Assembly: GCA_963706875.1 (NCBI GenBank)
Contig: CAVPNW010000004.1
Coordinates: forward strand, 248,001-312,000
Length of the DNA: 64,000 bases
Origin: Prado023 sp963706875
GTDB taxonomy: Bacteria > Actinomycetota > Actinomycetes > S36-B12 > CAIYMF01
Reading direction: 5' to 3'
Below the pieces are notes generated by a model. The model was given only the letters and a program-made list of their open reading frames with translations, was not told the origin of the DNA and did no database searches. Made by a program: the position numbers and the translations under genes. This document shows positions 34,059 through 43,794 of the stretch, piece by piece; within the stretch, counting starts at the first letter, position 1, and each line of letters starts with the position of its first letter.

Positions 34059-35810
34059 CTATGCCCCGGGGACCAGCGCCGACTCCGGCACGGTGAACCG
34101 GTAGCCGACCAGCTCGGCCCCGGTGTAGTCACGTCCGCTGAGGGTCAGGGTGACCCCCGAGCCTGTGTCGTCGACGGTCACCAGCCCGAACTGCCCGGCG
34201 CCGGGATGGGCGCCCTCGCTGTAGGGACCGGCCTTGAAGCTCCCCGGACGGTCCAGAGCCGCGGCGTGCATGAGGGGGAAGCCACCGGATCGATCGGTCG
34301 AGAAGTCGGTGTTGGTCCCGTCGTCGATGGCCACCATGTGCGCGTCCCCGGCGATCATCAGCAGCTGGTCGATGAGCCCGGCGTCGGCGATCATGTCGGC
34401 GATCCGCCGGCGCTCGGTCGTGTAGCCGCTCCAGTCGTCCGCACCGGCTGCCGCCGTCCCGTTCCACGGCAGCGACGTGACCAGCACGACCACCTCGCCG
34501 CCGGCGGCAGCAGCCTGGAGCTCCCCGGAGAGCCAGTCGAGCTGGCGGGCCCCGAGCATCGTCTTGTCCTGGTCATCCGGGTCGGACTTGGGACTCTTCT
34601 CCGAACGGGCATCAGTCAGGACGAAGCGCACCCTCCCCAGGACGAAGGAGTGGTAGATGGGCTCGGGACCGGCTCCCGCGGGGAGCCCCGGATGGGGGAC
34701 CGCCTGCCGGTAGACGACTTGGGCAGCGGGGCCGGAGTCGGAGGTGGAGTCCGCATCGTTGGGCCCGAAGTCGTGGTCGTCCCACATGTAGGCCACCGGC
34801 ACGGAGCGGACCAGTGCGTCCATCGCGGGCGTCGTCAGCTGCGTGTCGTACATGCCGCGGAAGGCGGCCCGGTCGTTGGTCCAGAAGTCCTCGTAGGCGA
34901 AGTCGCCGGTGATGAGGAACAGGTCGGGCTCGGCCTCCCGGATGCGGTCGAACACTGACCCGTTGCTGGCGATCCGCGAGCATGACCCCAGCGCGAACGA
35001 GAAGCTCGTCGGGCTGCCCTGAGCGAGGGTCCGCAGCTGGCCGGCCCGCTCCTCGACGAGGTCGCCCCCGACCTCGACCGCGTAGTGGTAGCGCGTGCCC
35101 GGGTCCAGCCCGGTCACGTCGAAGCGCACCAGGGCGGGATCGTCGGCCGGTCGCTGGCTTGCCGGGAACCAGAGCGGATCGGCCAGGGAGGGCGTCGTGC
35201 TCACTGCGAGCCGGGCCTCGGCGGCAGGGTCGTCGACACGGGCCACGACGGCTGCCGATGACCCGGTCAGCGCCCCCGACCACGCCCAGACCACGGGTGC
35301 GGGGGGCAGCGCCGTCAGGCTGCTCTGCGGGTGCCATGGCCCGTAGGCGAGGCCCTGGGCGACCATCCCCGCGGTCAGCACGGCCGCGACCAGCGCCGCC
35401 AGCAGCCCGGCCAGCCCGGCGACCGCCCGGCGGGACCGACCTCGTCGCCACAGCCACCAGTAGAGGACGGCGGGCCCGGTGAACGCGACCAGGACGATTG
35501 CGGTCTCCCGCAGGCCCTCGAACCGGAACGAGGTCACCAGCGCGAGCAGGGCGCCGCCGACGGCCATCACGGTGGCGCCCTGGATCTCCCACTGCCAGCT
35601 CAGGAGGTGCCCGACCACGATGACTGCCACGACCAGAAGGGCGGCCAGACGCTCCCAGTAGCCGCCCTGCCCCCGCACGGGGGCCGGCGTCGTGGCCTCC
35701 CAGAGCAGGTACCCGACGATCGCCAGCTCGGCCCAGACCCGCGCCAGCCAGCGCAGCCAGATCCGGGGCCGCGGTGTCCCCGGACCCTGCGTCTCACCAG
35801 CGCCGCTCAC
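34059..35810 (-). CDS. Membrane-anchored PhoD-like alkaline phosphatase
   Basis: 583 residues. Four to five hydrophobic helices occupy the first 160 residues, then comes an outside fibronectin-like segment and a PhoD-type metallophosphatase domain with FALGSCSR, LITGDFAYED, AYMWDDHDFGPNDAD and IAGDAHM (metal-binding Asp, Asn and His residues). It probably cleaves phosphodiesters or phosphomonoesters on the outer face. Known PhoD enzymes are secreted by Tat; here the membrane segments replace a signal peptide. It is convergent with the dikinase/membrane-protein genes. Confidence 0.87.
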   Translation of the reverse strand: MSGAGETQGPGTPRPRIWLRWLARVWAELAIVGYLLWEATTPAPVRGQGGYWERLAALLVVAVIVVGHLLSWQWEIQGATVMAVGGALLALVTSFRFEGLRETAIVLVAFTGPAVLYWWLWRRGRSRRAVAGLAGLLAALVAAVLTAGMVAQGLAYGPWHPQSSLTALPPAPVVWAWSGALTGSSAAVVARVDDPAAEARLAVSTTPSLADPLWFPASQRPADDPALVRFDVTGLDPGTRYHYAVEVGGDLVEERAGQLRTLAQGSPTSFSFALGSCSRIASNGSVFDRIREAEPDLFLITGDFAYEDFWTNDRAAFRGMYDTQLTTPAMDALVRSVPVAYMWDDHDFGPNDADSTSDSGPAAQVVYRQAVPHPGLPAGAGPEPIYHSFVLGRVRFVLTDARSEKSPKSDPDDQDKTMLGARQLDWLSGELQAAAAGGEVVVLVTSLPWNGTAAAGADDWSGYTTERRRIADMIADAGLIDQLLMIAGDAHMVAIDDGTNTDFSTDRSGGFPLMHAAALDRPGSFKAGPYSEGAHPGAGQFGLVTVDDTGSGVTLTLSGRDYTGAELVGYRFTVPESALVPGA

Positions 35811-35938
35811 CCCGTCGGCACCTCCGGGCCGCGCCCCACGTCAACCGCCTCTCGCCCTCCCACACCAGCGTCCCGCAGGTCGGGGGCGGCGGGTAGGGCC
35901 ATTGGTCGGGTCAGGGCACGGGGACCTCGGGCACGACA

Positions 35939-35985
35939 GGAGCGTGGTCACGACGGATGCCGGGGCACCGCCGTGACCACGCTCC
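35939..35985 (-). terminator. Strong stem-loop terminator
   Basis: Perfect 14-bp arms GGAGCGTGGTCACG (35939-35952) and CGTGACCACGCTCC (35972-35985) enclose a 19-nt loop. It begins 10 bp after the stop of the small gene at 35996 on the minus strand. There is no T-tract, as is common in GC-rich genomes. Confidence 0.75.
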
Positions 35986-35995
35986 GTGGTGAGGG

Positions 35996-36211
35996 CTAGA
36001 GGGCCGAGACCTCTTGCTCGATCGCCTCGACCGCGTCCTGGCCGATCATGCCGCCGGCCATGCCCATGGCCTGTGCGGCCGGCATGCCCTTGGCCATCCC
36101 CAGCATCGGGTTGCTGGTGATGCCGGGTGCGTGCTTCTCCATGATCGCCACGACGTCGGGGTCCTCCATCAACGCGCCGAGGGTGGTGGTGGTGATGTCG
36201 TACTTGGCCAT
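35996..36211 (-). CDS. Small DUF1858-like domain protein, 71 residues
   Basis: A 71-residue protein starting MAKYDITTTTLGALMEDPDV, with a GGGAAC ribosome site 5 nt upstream. The motif T-LG-LMEDP...IMEKHAPGITSNPMLGMAKGM matches a helical domain usually seen as a C-terminal appendage on glycoside hydrolases and other enzymes; here it stands alone. It may be an interaction module. The gene has its own strong terminator. Confidence 0.7.
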   Translation of the reverse strand: MAKYDITTTTLGALMEDPDVVAIMEKHAPGITSNPMLGMAKGMPAAQAMGMAGGMIGQDAVEAIEQEVSAL

Positions 36212-36294
36212 GGTGGTTCCCTTCGATGTGGTTGCCGGTCGGGGAAATACTGGCACGTCACCGCCCGCGACCCCAGACCGGGGGACCGCTGCAG

Positions 36295-38514
36295 CTACTC
36301 CTCCTCGCCCGTGATCGCGACCTCCAGCGCTGCCTCCTCGTCGAGCTCGTGGGACTCGCGCGCCAGCCCGCTCGGCCACCACGTGCGGGGTCCGATGACG
36401 AGCACCGCCGAGGGCACCACCAGCGAGCGCACGATCAGGGTGTCGATGAGCACGCCCGCCGCGACCAGGAACGCGATCTCGAACAGGAACAGCAGGGGGA
36501 GCAGCGCAAGGGCGCTGAACGTGGCTGCCAGCACGATGCCCGCGCTGGTGATCACCCCGCCGGTGACGGCCAGGGCGCGCAGCATCCCGGCCCGGTTGCC
36601 ATGCTTGATCGTCTCCTCCCGGGCTCGGGTCATCAGGAAGATGTTGTAGTCGACGCCCAGGGCCGCCAGGAAGACGAACGCGAACAGCGGGACGGATGCA
36701 TCGGCGCCCGGCAGGTCCAGGATGCCGAAGAAGACGATCGCCGCCAGTCCGATCGTGGCTGCGAACGACACCACCACCGTGGCGATCAGCAGCAGTGGGG
36801 CGACGATCGCGCGCAGCAGGAGGACCAGCACGATCAGCGTCACCAGCAGGACCGCCGGGATGATGACCCGCAGGTCGCGCTGCGAGGCGGTCTTGGTGTC
36901 GAGCTGGATCGCGGTCGTCCCGCCCACCAGGGCGTCGGGGCTCACGGCATCGAGGTCGGCGCGTAGCCGCTCCACGGTCTGCTCGGCGGCCGCGGAGTCG
37001 GCCTGGTCGACGAGCGTGACCTGCAGCAGCACGTTGCCGTCCACCACCATCGGCTGCGCGTCTGGCCCCGGCGGGCCGTCGACCTGGGGGACGACCGCCG
37101 CGACGCCCTCGTTTGCGGTGATCACGGCGGTCATCTCGGCGGTCAGCTCCTCTGGTCCGATGACCACCGTCTCGCTCCCGGAGCCGGCCGGGAAGTGCCG
37201 GGCGAGCGCCTCCTGGCCCTCGGTCGACTCCACCGAGACCAGGAAGAAGTCAGACTGGGGCACACCCTCGGCCTTGAACATCGGCACGAAGGCGCACAGG
37301 ACCAGCAGGACGGCCGAGGAGCCGAGCAGCACCACCCGCGGCTTGTGGTCCACGGTCGCGGCCACTCGCGCCCAGAAGCCGGTGACCTGGGACTGGGGGT
37401 GGGTGAGGTCGAGCTTCGGGCGCACCGGCCAGAAGGCCTTGCGGCCGAGCATCACCAGGACCGCGGGCAGGAAGGTCAGTGCCGCGAGCATGGCGAACGC
37501 GATCCCGACCGCCGCGACCGGCCCGAGGCCCCGGTTGGAGTTCAGCTCGGAGAGCACCAGGGTCATCACGCCCAGGATCACGGTGCCGCCCGAGGCCAGG
37601 ATCGCCTCGAGGGTGCCCTTGAGCGTGGCGCGCATCGCATCGACCTGGTACTCCGTGCGGCGCAGCTCCTCGCGGAACCGCGCGACGAGGAGCAGGGAGT
37701 AGTCCGTGGTGGCCCCGATGACGAGGATGAACAGGATCCCCTGGCTCTGCCCGTTGAGCGTGATGACGTCGTTGGCGGCGAGCTGGTAGATCACGAAGGA
37801 GGCCGCGCCCAGGGCCAGCAGCGAGGTCAGCAGGACGATCACGGGAAGGACGGGGCTGCGGTAGACGATCAGCAGGATCAGCAGCACCACACCCAGCGCG
37901 ACGAGCAGGAGCAGGCCGTCGATCTCGCCGAACGCCTCGGCGAAGTCTGCCAGGACGCCGGCCGGGCCCGTCACGTAGATCTCGGCACCGAGTGCCCGGG
38001 CCGGGCTGTCCTGGAGCAGGGCCCGGATCTCCTCGACCTCGGTTCCGGGCTCGACGTCGGGGGAGATCTCCAGGTTGGCGATGACGGTGGCGGCCAGGCC
38101 GTCCTCGCTGGGGACCGGCCCGATGACTGGCTGGGTCACCCCGGGGACCTCGGCGATCGCCTCGACGTCGGTCGAGATCGCCGCGAGTCCCTCCGGGCCG
38201 ATCGCCGAGTCGAACTCGTAGACGATGATCGCGGGCAACGTGTCGCTGGTCACGAACTGCAGGCTGAGCTCCCGGACCTGGGTCGACTCCGCGCTGGCCG
38301 GGAGGAACCCGGCGGAGTCGTTCTCCTGCACGTCGGCCAGCTGCCCGGCGAACGACCCCAGCGGTCCGACGACGAACAACCAGAACACCACGATGAGGCC
38401 CGGCACGAGCCAGCGCCGCAATCGGTTGCCTCCGCGGCTGTGGGCGTCATGCAGCGCGCCGCCGTGGTGCTCCTGGCCGGACTTCGGGCTGTCGGTGGGC
38501 TGGTCGGGTGCCAT
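36295..38514 (-). CDS. MMPL family transporter
   Basis: A complete 739-residue MMPL/RND transporter with two repeats of one helix plus an extracytoplasmic domain plus five helices. The conserved motifs are GATTDYSLLLVARFREE in the first half and LGVDYNIFLMTRAREE in the second, each with the D-Y pair needed for proton coupling. The ATG at 38514 has GGAG 6 nt upstream. It exports lipids or hydrophobic molecules; the substrate is unknown. A second, partial MMPL gene lies at the left edge of the window. Confidence 0.92.
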   Translation of the reverse strand: MAPDQPTDSPKSGQEHHGGALHDAHSRGGNRLRRWLVPGLIVVFWLFVVGPLGSFAGQLADVQENDSAGFLPASAESTQVRELSLQFVTSDTLPAIIVYEFDSAIGPEGLAAISTDVEAIAEVPGVTQPVIGPVPSEDGLAATVIANLEISPDVEPGTEVEEIRALLQDSPARALGAEIYVTGPAGVLADFAEAFGEIDGLLLLVALGVVLLILLIVYRSPVLPVIVLLTSLLALGAASFVIYQLAANDVITLNGQSQGILFILVIGATTDYSLLLVARFREELRRTEYQVDAMRATLKGTLEAILASGGTVILGVMTLVLSELNSNRGLGPVAAVGIAFAMLAALTFLPAVLVMLGRKAFWPVRPKLDLTHPQSQVTGFWARVAATVDHKPRVVLLGSSAVLLVLCAFVPMFKAEGVPQSDFFLVSVESTEGQEALARHFPAGSGSETVVIGPEELTAEMTAVITANEGVAAVVPQVDGPPGPDAQPMVVDGNVLLQVTLVDQADSAAAEQTVERLRADLDAVSPDALVGGTTAIQLDTKTASQRDLRVIIPAVLLVTLIVLVLLLRAIVAPLLLIATVVVSFAATIGLAAIVFFGILDLPGADASVPLFAFVFLAALGVDYNIFLMTRAREETIKHGNRAGMLRALAVTGGVITSAGIVLAATFSALALLPLLFLFEIAFLVAAGVLIDTLIVRSLVVPSAVLVIGPRTWWPSGLARESHELDEEAALEVAITGEEE

Positions 38515-38644
38515 GCGGACTCCGTCGTGTGGTCAAGGTGGGGGCACAGGTTGGGGTGCTGGGAGGGCCACGGGCGGGGGCCGCTGCGCTCGACTCGGCC
38601 CGCACCAGCGGGTCCCGGCACAGGCTATCGGGTGCCGGCCAGGC

Positions 38645-40777
38645 TCAGGCGTGGTCGGTCTCCTGGAGCACCACGACCGACCGGGCCTGGACGGGGCGGT
38701 GCTCACCGGCCTTGTAGGAGACGCGGGCGGCATGGGCGGGCACCGGCCAGTTCGCCGTATCGAGCACCTCGGCCCAGACCATGCCAGCCCCACGGCCGGG
38801 GATCAGGCACGTGGTCGGGTGAGCGGCAGCATTGAAGAACAGTGCGAAGGACTTGTCCCGCTGGGGCCGGCCGAAGCGGTCCCTCTCGTTGAGTGCCGAC
38901 CCGTTGAGGACCACCGTCAGGGTCCTGGCGTAGCCCATCTGCCAGTCGCGGGCGGTCATCGGCTCCGCGTTGGGCTGCAGCCACGAGATATCGGGGACCT
39001 TGTCCCACTGGGCGATCCGCTTGCCCTCGAAGAAGCGCCGGCGTCGGAAGATCGGGTGCCGGCGGCGCAGGCCGATCACGAACCGGGTGAACGCCAGCAT
39101 GTCCTCGTCGACCGAGTCCCAGTCCATCCAGGACAGCTCGTTGTCCTGGCAGTAGGTGTTGTTGTTGCCCTTCTGGGTGCGCCCGATCTCGTCGCCGTGG
39201 GCGATCATGGGGACCCCCTGGCTCAGCAGCAGGGTGACCATGATGTTGCGTCGCTGGCGCGCCCGCAGGGCCAGGATCGACCGGTCGCGCGTGGGGCCCT
39301 CCGCTCCGCAGTTCCACGACCTGTTGTGCGACTCCCCGTCGCGGCCGTCCTCGCCGTTGGCGTCGTTGTGCTTCTCGTTGTATGACACGAGGTCGGCCAG
39401 CGTGAAGCCGTCATGGGCGGTCACGAAGTTGATGGAGGCGTGCGGGCTGCGGCCGTTGTTCAGGTACAGGTCCGAGGACCCGGTGAACCGGGACGCGAAC
39501 TCCGGCAGGGTGGCGTGCTCGCCGCGCCAGTAGTCGCGCGTCGTGTCGCGGTACTTGCCGTTCCACTCGGTCCACAGGGAGGGGAAGTTGCCCACCTGGT
39601 AGCCGCCCTCGCCGAGGTCCCAGGGCTCGGCGATCAGCTTCGCCTGGGAGACCACCGGGTCCTGCTGGACGAGGTCGAAGAAGGTCGAGAGCTTGTCCAC
39701 GTCGTGGAACTCGCGCGCCAGGCTGGAGGCCAGGTCGAACCGGAAGCCGTCGACGTGCATCTCGGTCACCCAGTAGCGCAGCGAGTCCATGATCATCTGC
39801 AGCGAGTGCGGGCTGCGCACGTTCATCGAGTTGCCGGTGCCGGTGGTGTCGACGTAGTGCCGAGGGTCGTTGGGGACCAGCCGGTAGTAGCCCGGGTTGT
39901 CGATGCCGCGGAACGACAGGGTCGGCCCGTTGTGGTTGCCCTCGGCGGTGTGGTTGTAGACGACATCGAGGATCACCTCGATGCCGGCCATGTGCAGCTG
40001 CTTGACCATGCCCTTGAACTCGTTGACCTGCTCGCCGCAGGTGCCAGTTGCGGCGTACTCGTTGTGGGGGGCGAAGAACCCGATCGTGTTGTAGCCCCAG
40101 TAGTTGCGCTTCCCCTGTACCTGCAGGAACCCGTCCTGGACGAACTGGTGGATCGGCATGAGCTCGATGGCGTTGATGCCCAAGTCGACCAGGTACTCGA
40201 CCATGGCCGGGTGGGCCAGGCCCGCGTACGTCCCGCGCAGGACCCGGGGGATGCCCGGGTGGCGCATCGTCATCCCCTTGACATGGGCCTCGTAGATGAC
40301 GGTCTCGTTGTACGGGTGGCGCAGCTGGCGGTCCGAGGTCCAGTCGAAGTACGGGCTGGTGACGACCCCGAGCATGGTGTGGCCGAAGCTGTCGGTCGTG
40401 TCCCGGACGTCCGGGTTGTCGGACCGATGGCCCAGCACAGCCTGGCTCCCGTCGGGCATGCCGGTGATCGCGGTGGCGTAGGGGTCCAGCAGGAGTTTGT
40501 GCGCGTTGAACCGCAGCCCGTGCGCGGGGTCCCACGGGCCGTGCACCCGATACCCGTAGCGCTGCCCGGGGCCGACCATCGGCAGGTAGGTGTGCCATAC
40601 GCCGGACTGCTTCTCCTCCAGCCGCAGGCGATGCTCCCGCTCGCGCTCATCGACCAGGCACAGCTCCACCTTGGTGGCGTGCTCGGCGTACAGGGCGAAG
40701 TTGGTCCCCACGCCGTTGTACGACGCACCCAGCGGGTAGTCGTCGCCGGGCCATTGGATGGTCGCCTTGATCGGCAT
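38645..40777 (-). CDS. glgX: Glycogen debranching enzyme
   Basis: A 710-residue GH13 enzyme with an N-terminal CBM48 domain (YPLGASYNGVGTNFALYAEH) and the catalytic barrel: VYNHTAEG, GFRFDLAS (nucleophile Asp), LIAEPWDLG (acid Glu) and FVTAHDGFTL. The LNNGRSPHASINFVTAHDGF segment is typical of GlgX. It removes short alpha-1,6 branches of glycogen left by phosphorylase. The ATG has GGAGG 5 nt upstream. No other glycogen genes are in the window. Confidence 0.95.
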   Translation of the reverse strand: MPIKATIQWPGDDYPLGASYNGVGTNFALYAEHATKVELCLVDEREREHRLRLEEKQSGVWHTYLPMVGPGQRYGYRVHGPWDPAHGLRFNAHKLLLDPYATAITGMPDGSQAVLGHRSDNPDVRDTTDSFGHTMLGVVTSPYFDWTSDRQLRHPYNETVIYEAHVKGMTMRHPGIPRVLRGTYAGLAHPAMVEYLVDLGINAIELMPIHQFVQDGFLQVQGKRNYWGYNTIGFFAPHNEYAATGTCGEQVNEFKGMVKQLHMAGIEVILDVVYNHTAEGNHNGPTLSFRGIDNPGYYRLVPNDPRHYVDTTGTGNSMNVRSPHSLQMIMDSLRYWVTEMHVDGFRFDLASSLAREFHDVDKLSTFFDLVQQDPVVSQAKLIAEPWDLGEGGYQVGNFPSLWTEWNGKYRDTTRDYWRGEHATLPEFASRFTGSSDLYLNNGRSPHASINFVTAHDGFTLADLVSYNEKHNDANGEDGRDGESHNRSWNCGAEGPTRDRSILALRARQRRNIMVTLLLSQGVPMIAHGDEIGRTQKGNNNTYCQDNELSWMDWDSVDEDMLAFTRFVIGLRRRHPIFRRRRFFEGKRIAQWDKVPDISWLQPNAEPMTARDWQMGYARTLTVVLNGSALNERDRFGRPQRDKSFALFFNAAAHPTTCLIPGRGAGMVWAEVLDTANWPVPAHAARVSYKAGEHRPVQARSVVVLQETDHA

Positions 40778-40869
40778 GCCCGCCTCCTCGCCCTCGCCTA
40801 CGTCACGCTAGACGGTGTGGGCCCACCATCGCGCGCGTAGGCTTGGCGGACCGCGCTGAAGGAGACCCC

Positions 40870-41697
40870 ATGGAGTTCACCGGGACCTCGTCCTACCTGA
40901 CCGATCCCGCGCTCGAGACAGCCGTGCGCTGTGCGCTCGTGCTAGAGAAGCCCCTGCTCGTGCGCGGGGAGCCCGGCACCGGGAAGACCCTGCTTGCCGA
41001 GGCGGTCGCCGAGGCCCTGGGCATGGAGCTGGTCACCTGGAACGTCAAGAGCACCACCCGTGCCCAGGAGGGGCTCTACACCTACGACACGGTGCAGCGG
41101 CTCTACGACAGCCGGTTCGGCGACCACAACGTGCAGGACATCGCCGACTACATCCACCTCGGTCCCATGGGCCAGGCGTTCAGCGCCGAGCAACGCGTCG
41201 TGCTGCTCATCGACGAGATCGACAAGGCCGACCTGGAGTTCCCGAACGACCTGCTCCACGAGCTGGACCGGATGCGCTTCACCATCTCCGAGACGGGCGA
41301 GACCATCGCGGCCGCGCACCGGCCGGTGGTCATCATCACGAGCAACGCCGAGAAGGAGCTGCCCGATGCGTTCCTGCGCCGGTGCGTGTTCCACTTCATC
41401 GACTTCCCGGACGCCGAGCTGATGGGCCGCATCGTGGAGGTCCATCACCCGGGCCTCGACGACACGTTGCTGACCCAGGCGCTCGAGGCGTTCTACGCGG
41501 TCCGCGGGATGGACCGAGTCCGCAAGAAGCCCTCCACCAGCGAGCTGATCGACTGGATCGCGATGCTGCGCCTGGCCCAGCCCGATGCCGTGGCCCTCGA
41601 CGAGAGCACGCCGTTCCTGGGCACGCTGCTGAAGAAGGAGCAGGACCTGGCGGCGTTCAACGACCAGATCACCGGCCGCTACCGCCGTCGGTTCTGA
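40870..41697 (+). CDS. MoxR-family AAA+ ATPase
   Basis: A 275-residue AAA+ ATPase with Walker A GEPGTGKTLL, Walker B VVLLIDEIDKAD and sensor 1 ITSNAEKEL. The ATG at 40870 has AAGGAGA 5 nt upstream. MoxR proteins act with a von Willebrand A partner to activate or insert metal cofactors, and the next gene, overlapping by one base, encodes such a partner. The target enzyme is not in the window. Confidence 0.92.
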   Translation: MEFTGTSSYLTDPALETAVRCALVLEKPLLVRGEPGTGKTLLAEAVAEALGMELVTWNVKSTTRAQEGLYTYDTVQRLYDSRFGDHNVQDIADYIHLGPMGQAFSAEQRVVLLIDEIDKADLEFPNDLLHELDRMRFTISETGETIAAAHRPVVIITSNAEKELPDAFLRRCVFHFIDFPDAELMGRIVEVHHPGLDDTLLTQALEAFYAVRGMDRVRKKPSTSELIDWIAMLRLAQPDAVALDESTPFLGTLLKKEQDLAAFNDQITGRYRRRF

Positions 41698-42857
41698 TGT
41701 TCCTGCCGCTGCTCTACCGGCTGCGCGCCGAGCGCGTCCCGGTCGGCACCACCGAGGCCCTGGCGCTGGGCCGCGCGCTGGCCGCCGGGGCGCACGGCAA
41801 CAGCGTCACGGGCTACTACCACGTGGCCCGCTCGATCCTGATCCACCATGAGGGGCACCTCGACGCCTTCGACCGCGCGTTCGCCGCGGAGTACCGCGGG
41901 ATCCTGAGCATGTCGGATGAGATGCGCCAGTGGCTCGATGAGGTGGCCGAGCGCGGCGAGCGGACCGACGAGGCCGACGAGGGGCTGCCCGATCTCGACG
42001 AGCTGCTCGCCGAGTACCAGCGGCGCCTGCGCGAGCAGACCGAGCGCCACGACGGCGGGCCCTACTGGATCGGGACCGGGGGGACGTCGCCGTTCGGCCA
42101 GGGTGGGACCGCCGCCGGTGGGCTGAGCACCGGGTCGTCGGGAGGTGGGCGCGCCGCGATCAACATCGCGGATGCCAGGCGCTATCGCGGCTACCGCTCG
42201 GATGTGACCCTGGACATCCGCCAGCTCGAGGTGGCCCTTCGCCGGCTGCGGGCGTTCGTCCGCGAGGGGGCCGCCGACGAGCTCGACATCTCCGCCACGA
42301 TCGACGCCACGGCCCGCAACGCCGGCGAGATCGAGGTGGTGACGCGCCCGCCGAGCCGGCCGAACACCCACGTGGTCCTGATGATCGACGTCGGCGGCTC
42401 GATGCACCCCTACACCGAGCTGATGTCCCAGCTGTTCAGCGCGACGAAGAAGGCCACGCACTTCAAGGAGCTGCGGACCTACTACTTCCACAACTGCGTC
42501 TACGGCGAGGTCTACGGCACCACGGCGTTCGCGGAGCCGACCCCGGTCGTGGACCTGATGCGCCAATGCGCGTCGCACTACAAGCTCATCATGGTGGGTG
42601 ATGCGCTGATGGCCCCCTACGAGCTGCACATGGGGGGGCACTGGGCAGCCGGCGGGCCGGACGCCATCTCCGGCCTGGGGTGGCTGCGGATCCTGCGTGA
42701 GCACTTCACCGACGCCGTGTGGCTGAACCCGGAAGCCGCGCCGAGCTGGCGCGGGACCACGATCGAGGACATCGGTGAGGCCATCCCGATGTTCCCGCTG
42801 ACCGTGGACGGGTTGACCGAGGGGATGGCCCTGCTCAACCGCGGCGTGCGGCGCTGA
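41697..42857 (+). CDS. VWA-domain protein, CoxE-like partner of MoxR
   Basis: A 386-residue protein whose ATG overlaps the MoxR stop (TGATG). It has an N-terminal helical region, a Gly/Ser-rich linker (TGGTSPFGQGGTAAGG) near residue 130, and a C-terminal VWA domain. The MIDAS motif reads DVGGSM, with Gly where the canonical motif has Ser. CoxE-type proteins work with MoxR ATPases as chaperones for metal centres. Confidence 0.87.
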   Translation: MFLPLLYRLRAERVPVGTTEALALGRALAAGAHGNSVTGYYHVARSILIHHEGHLDAFDRAFAAEYRGILSMSDEMRQWLDEVAERGERTDEADEGLPDLDELLAEYQRRLREQTERHDGGPYWIGTGGTSPFGQGGTAAGGLSTGSSGGGRAAINIADARRYRGYRSDVTLDIRQLEVALRRLRAFVREGAADELDISATIDATARNAGEIEVVTRPPSRPNTHVVLMIDVGGSMHPYTELMSQLFSATKKATHFKELRTYYFHNCVYGEVYGTTAFAEPTPVVDLMRQCASHYKLIMVGDALMAPYELHMGGHWAAGGPDAISGLGWLRILREHFTDAVWLNPEAAPSWRGTTIEDIGEAIPMFPLTVDGLTEGMALLNRGVRR

Positions 42858-43794
42858 CCAGCTCGTCCAGGGCCCCAGCGCGCGCCAGCTCGCGGACGTA
42901 GGAGTACGTGGCCTGCGCCACGGGTGCCCGCCTCGACAGCCGCATCGTGCTCGTCCCCATGACCGCGCGCAGGCGGGCGTCGGGCTGGATCACGATGACC
43001 TGAGTGCCTGCCGAGCGCACCTGGTCGACCTCGTTGTCGAGCCGTCGCCGGACAGGCAGGCGCACCAGCGTGCTGCGTTCGGGGGCGTGCCGGTCGGCCG
43101 TCGACATCGGTGCGGAGACCACCACGAGGTCCAGGCCGAGTCCGGCCACGAGATCGAGGTTGTGGATGGACCACATCCCGCCGTCCACGTGCCTGTGCCC
43201 GTCGATCACGACCGGGGCGAAGTAGCCGGGGATGGCGCAGGAGGCCGTGACGGCGTCACGCACAGAGGCGTCGGCGTCGCGGCCGAACACGACTCGGACC
43301 CCGTCGTCCAGGCGCACGGTGCAGACCCAGGTCGTGCGCTCGGGCCAGGTCCCGAAGAGGTCGCCGATCCAGCTCACGCCGGCGTCCACGGGCAGGTTGC
43401 CCTCGGGCAGGAGGGCGGCCGCGGCGATCCCCGGGCGGTAGCGCCAGGGGCGTCGAGCGATCGAGGGCAGCAGCCCGGGCGCTGCGGGACGGCGGGCAGG
43501 GCGCTCGTGGCGATGCGGCTGGCGCAGCGGACCCAGCCCGCCAAGGACGCGCTGGCCCTCGGCGGACATGGGCTCACCGGCCATGCGCGCGACGAAGTCG
43601 GCCGGGGGCAACCCGGCTCGCAGCAGGGCCGCGGAGGTGGATCCTGCCGACGTGCCGACGATCACCTCCGCCCCGCGCGCGTCCCAGTCGGCGAACTCAG
43701 CGAGGCCGGCGACGAGCCCCGCGTGGAAGGCTGTCCCGGTGAGGCCGCCGCCACCGAGGACCAGTCCGATACGAGGCGCGGTGATGGCGATCAG
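42835..43794 (-). CDS. Patatin-like phospholipase
   Basis: About 319 residues with all patatin motifs: LVLGGGGLTGTAFHAGLVAG (oxyanion loop), VGTSAGS (catalytic Ser) and HVDGGMWS (catalytic Asp). It should hydrolyse acyl lipids. The start is uncertain: no ATG, GTG or TTG lies in frame between the upstream permease stop and the first motif. A CTG at 43794 would overlap that stop as CTGA, with an AGAGG just before it. If correct, translation is coupled to the ABC permease. An in-frame GTG near 43886 would require a longer overlap. Confidence 0.8.
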   Translation of the reverse strand: MIAITAPRIGLVLGGGGLTGTAFHAGLVAGLAEFADWDARGAEVIVGTSAGSTSAALLRAGLPPADFVARMAGEPMSAEGQRVLGGLGPLRQPHRHERPARRPAAPGLLPSIARRPWRYRPGIAAAALLPEGNLPVDAGVSWIGDLFGTWPERTTWVCTVRLDDGVRVVFGRDADASVRDAVTASCAIPGYFAPVVIDGHRHVDGGMWSIHNLDLVAGLGLDLVVVSAPMSTADRHAPERSTLVRLPVRRRLDNEVDQVRSAGTQVIVIQPDARLRAVMGTSTMRLSRRAPVAQATYSYVRELARAGALDELVSAARRG

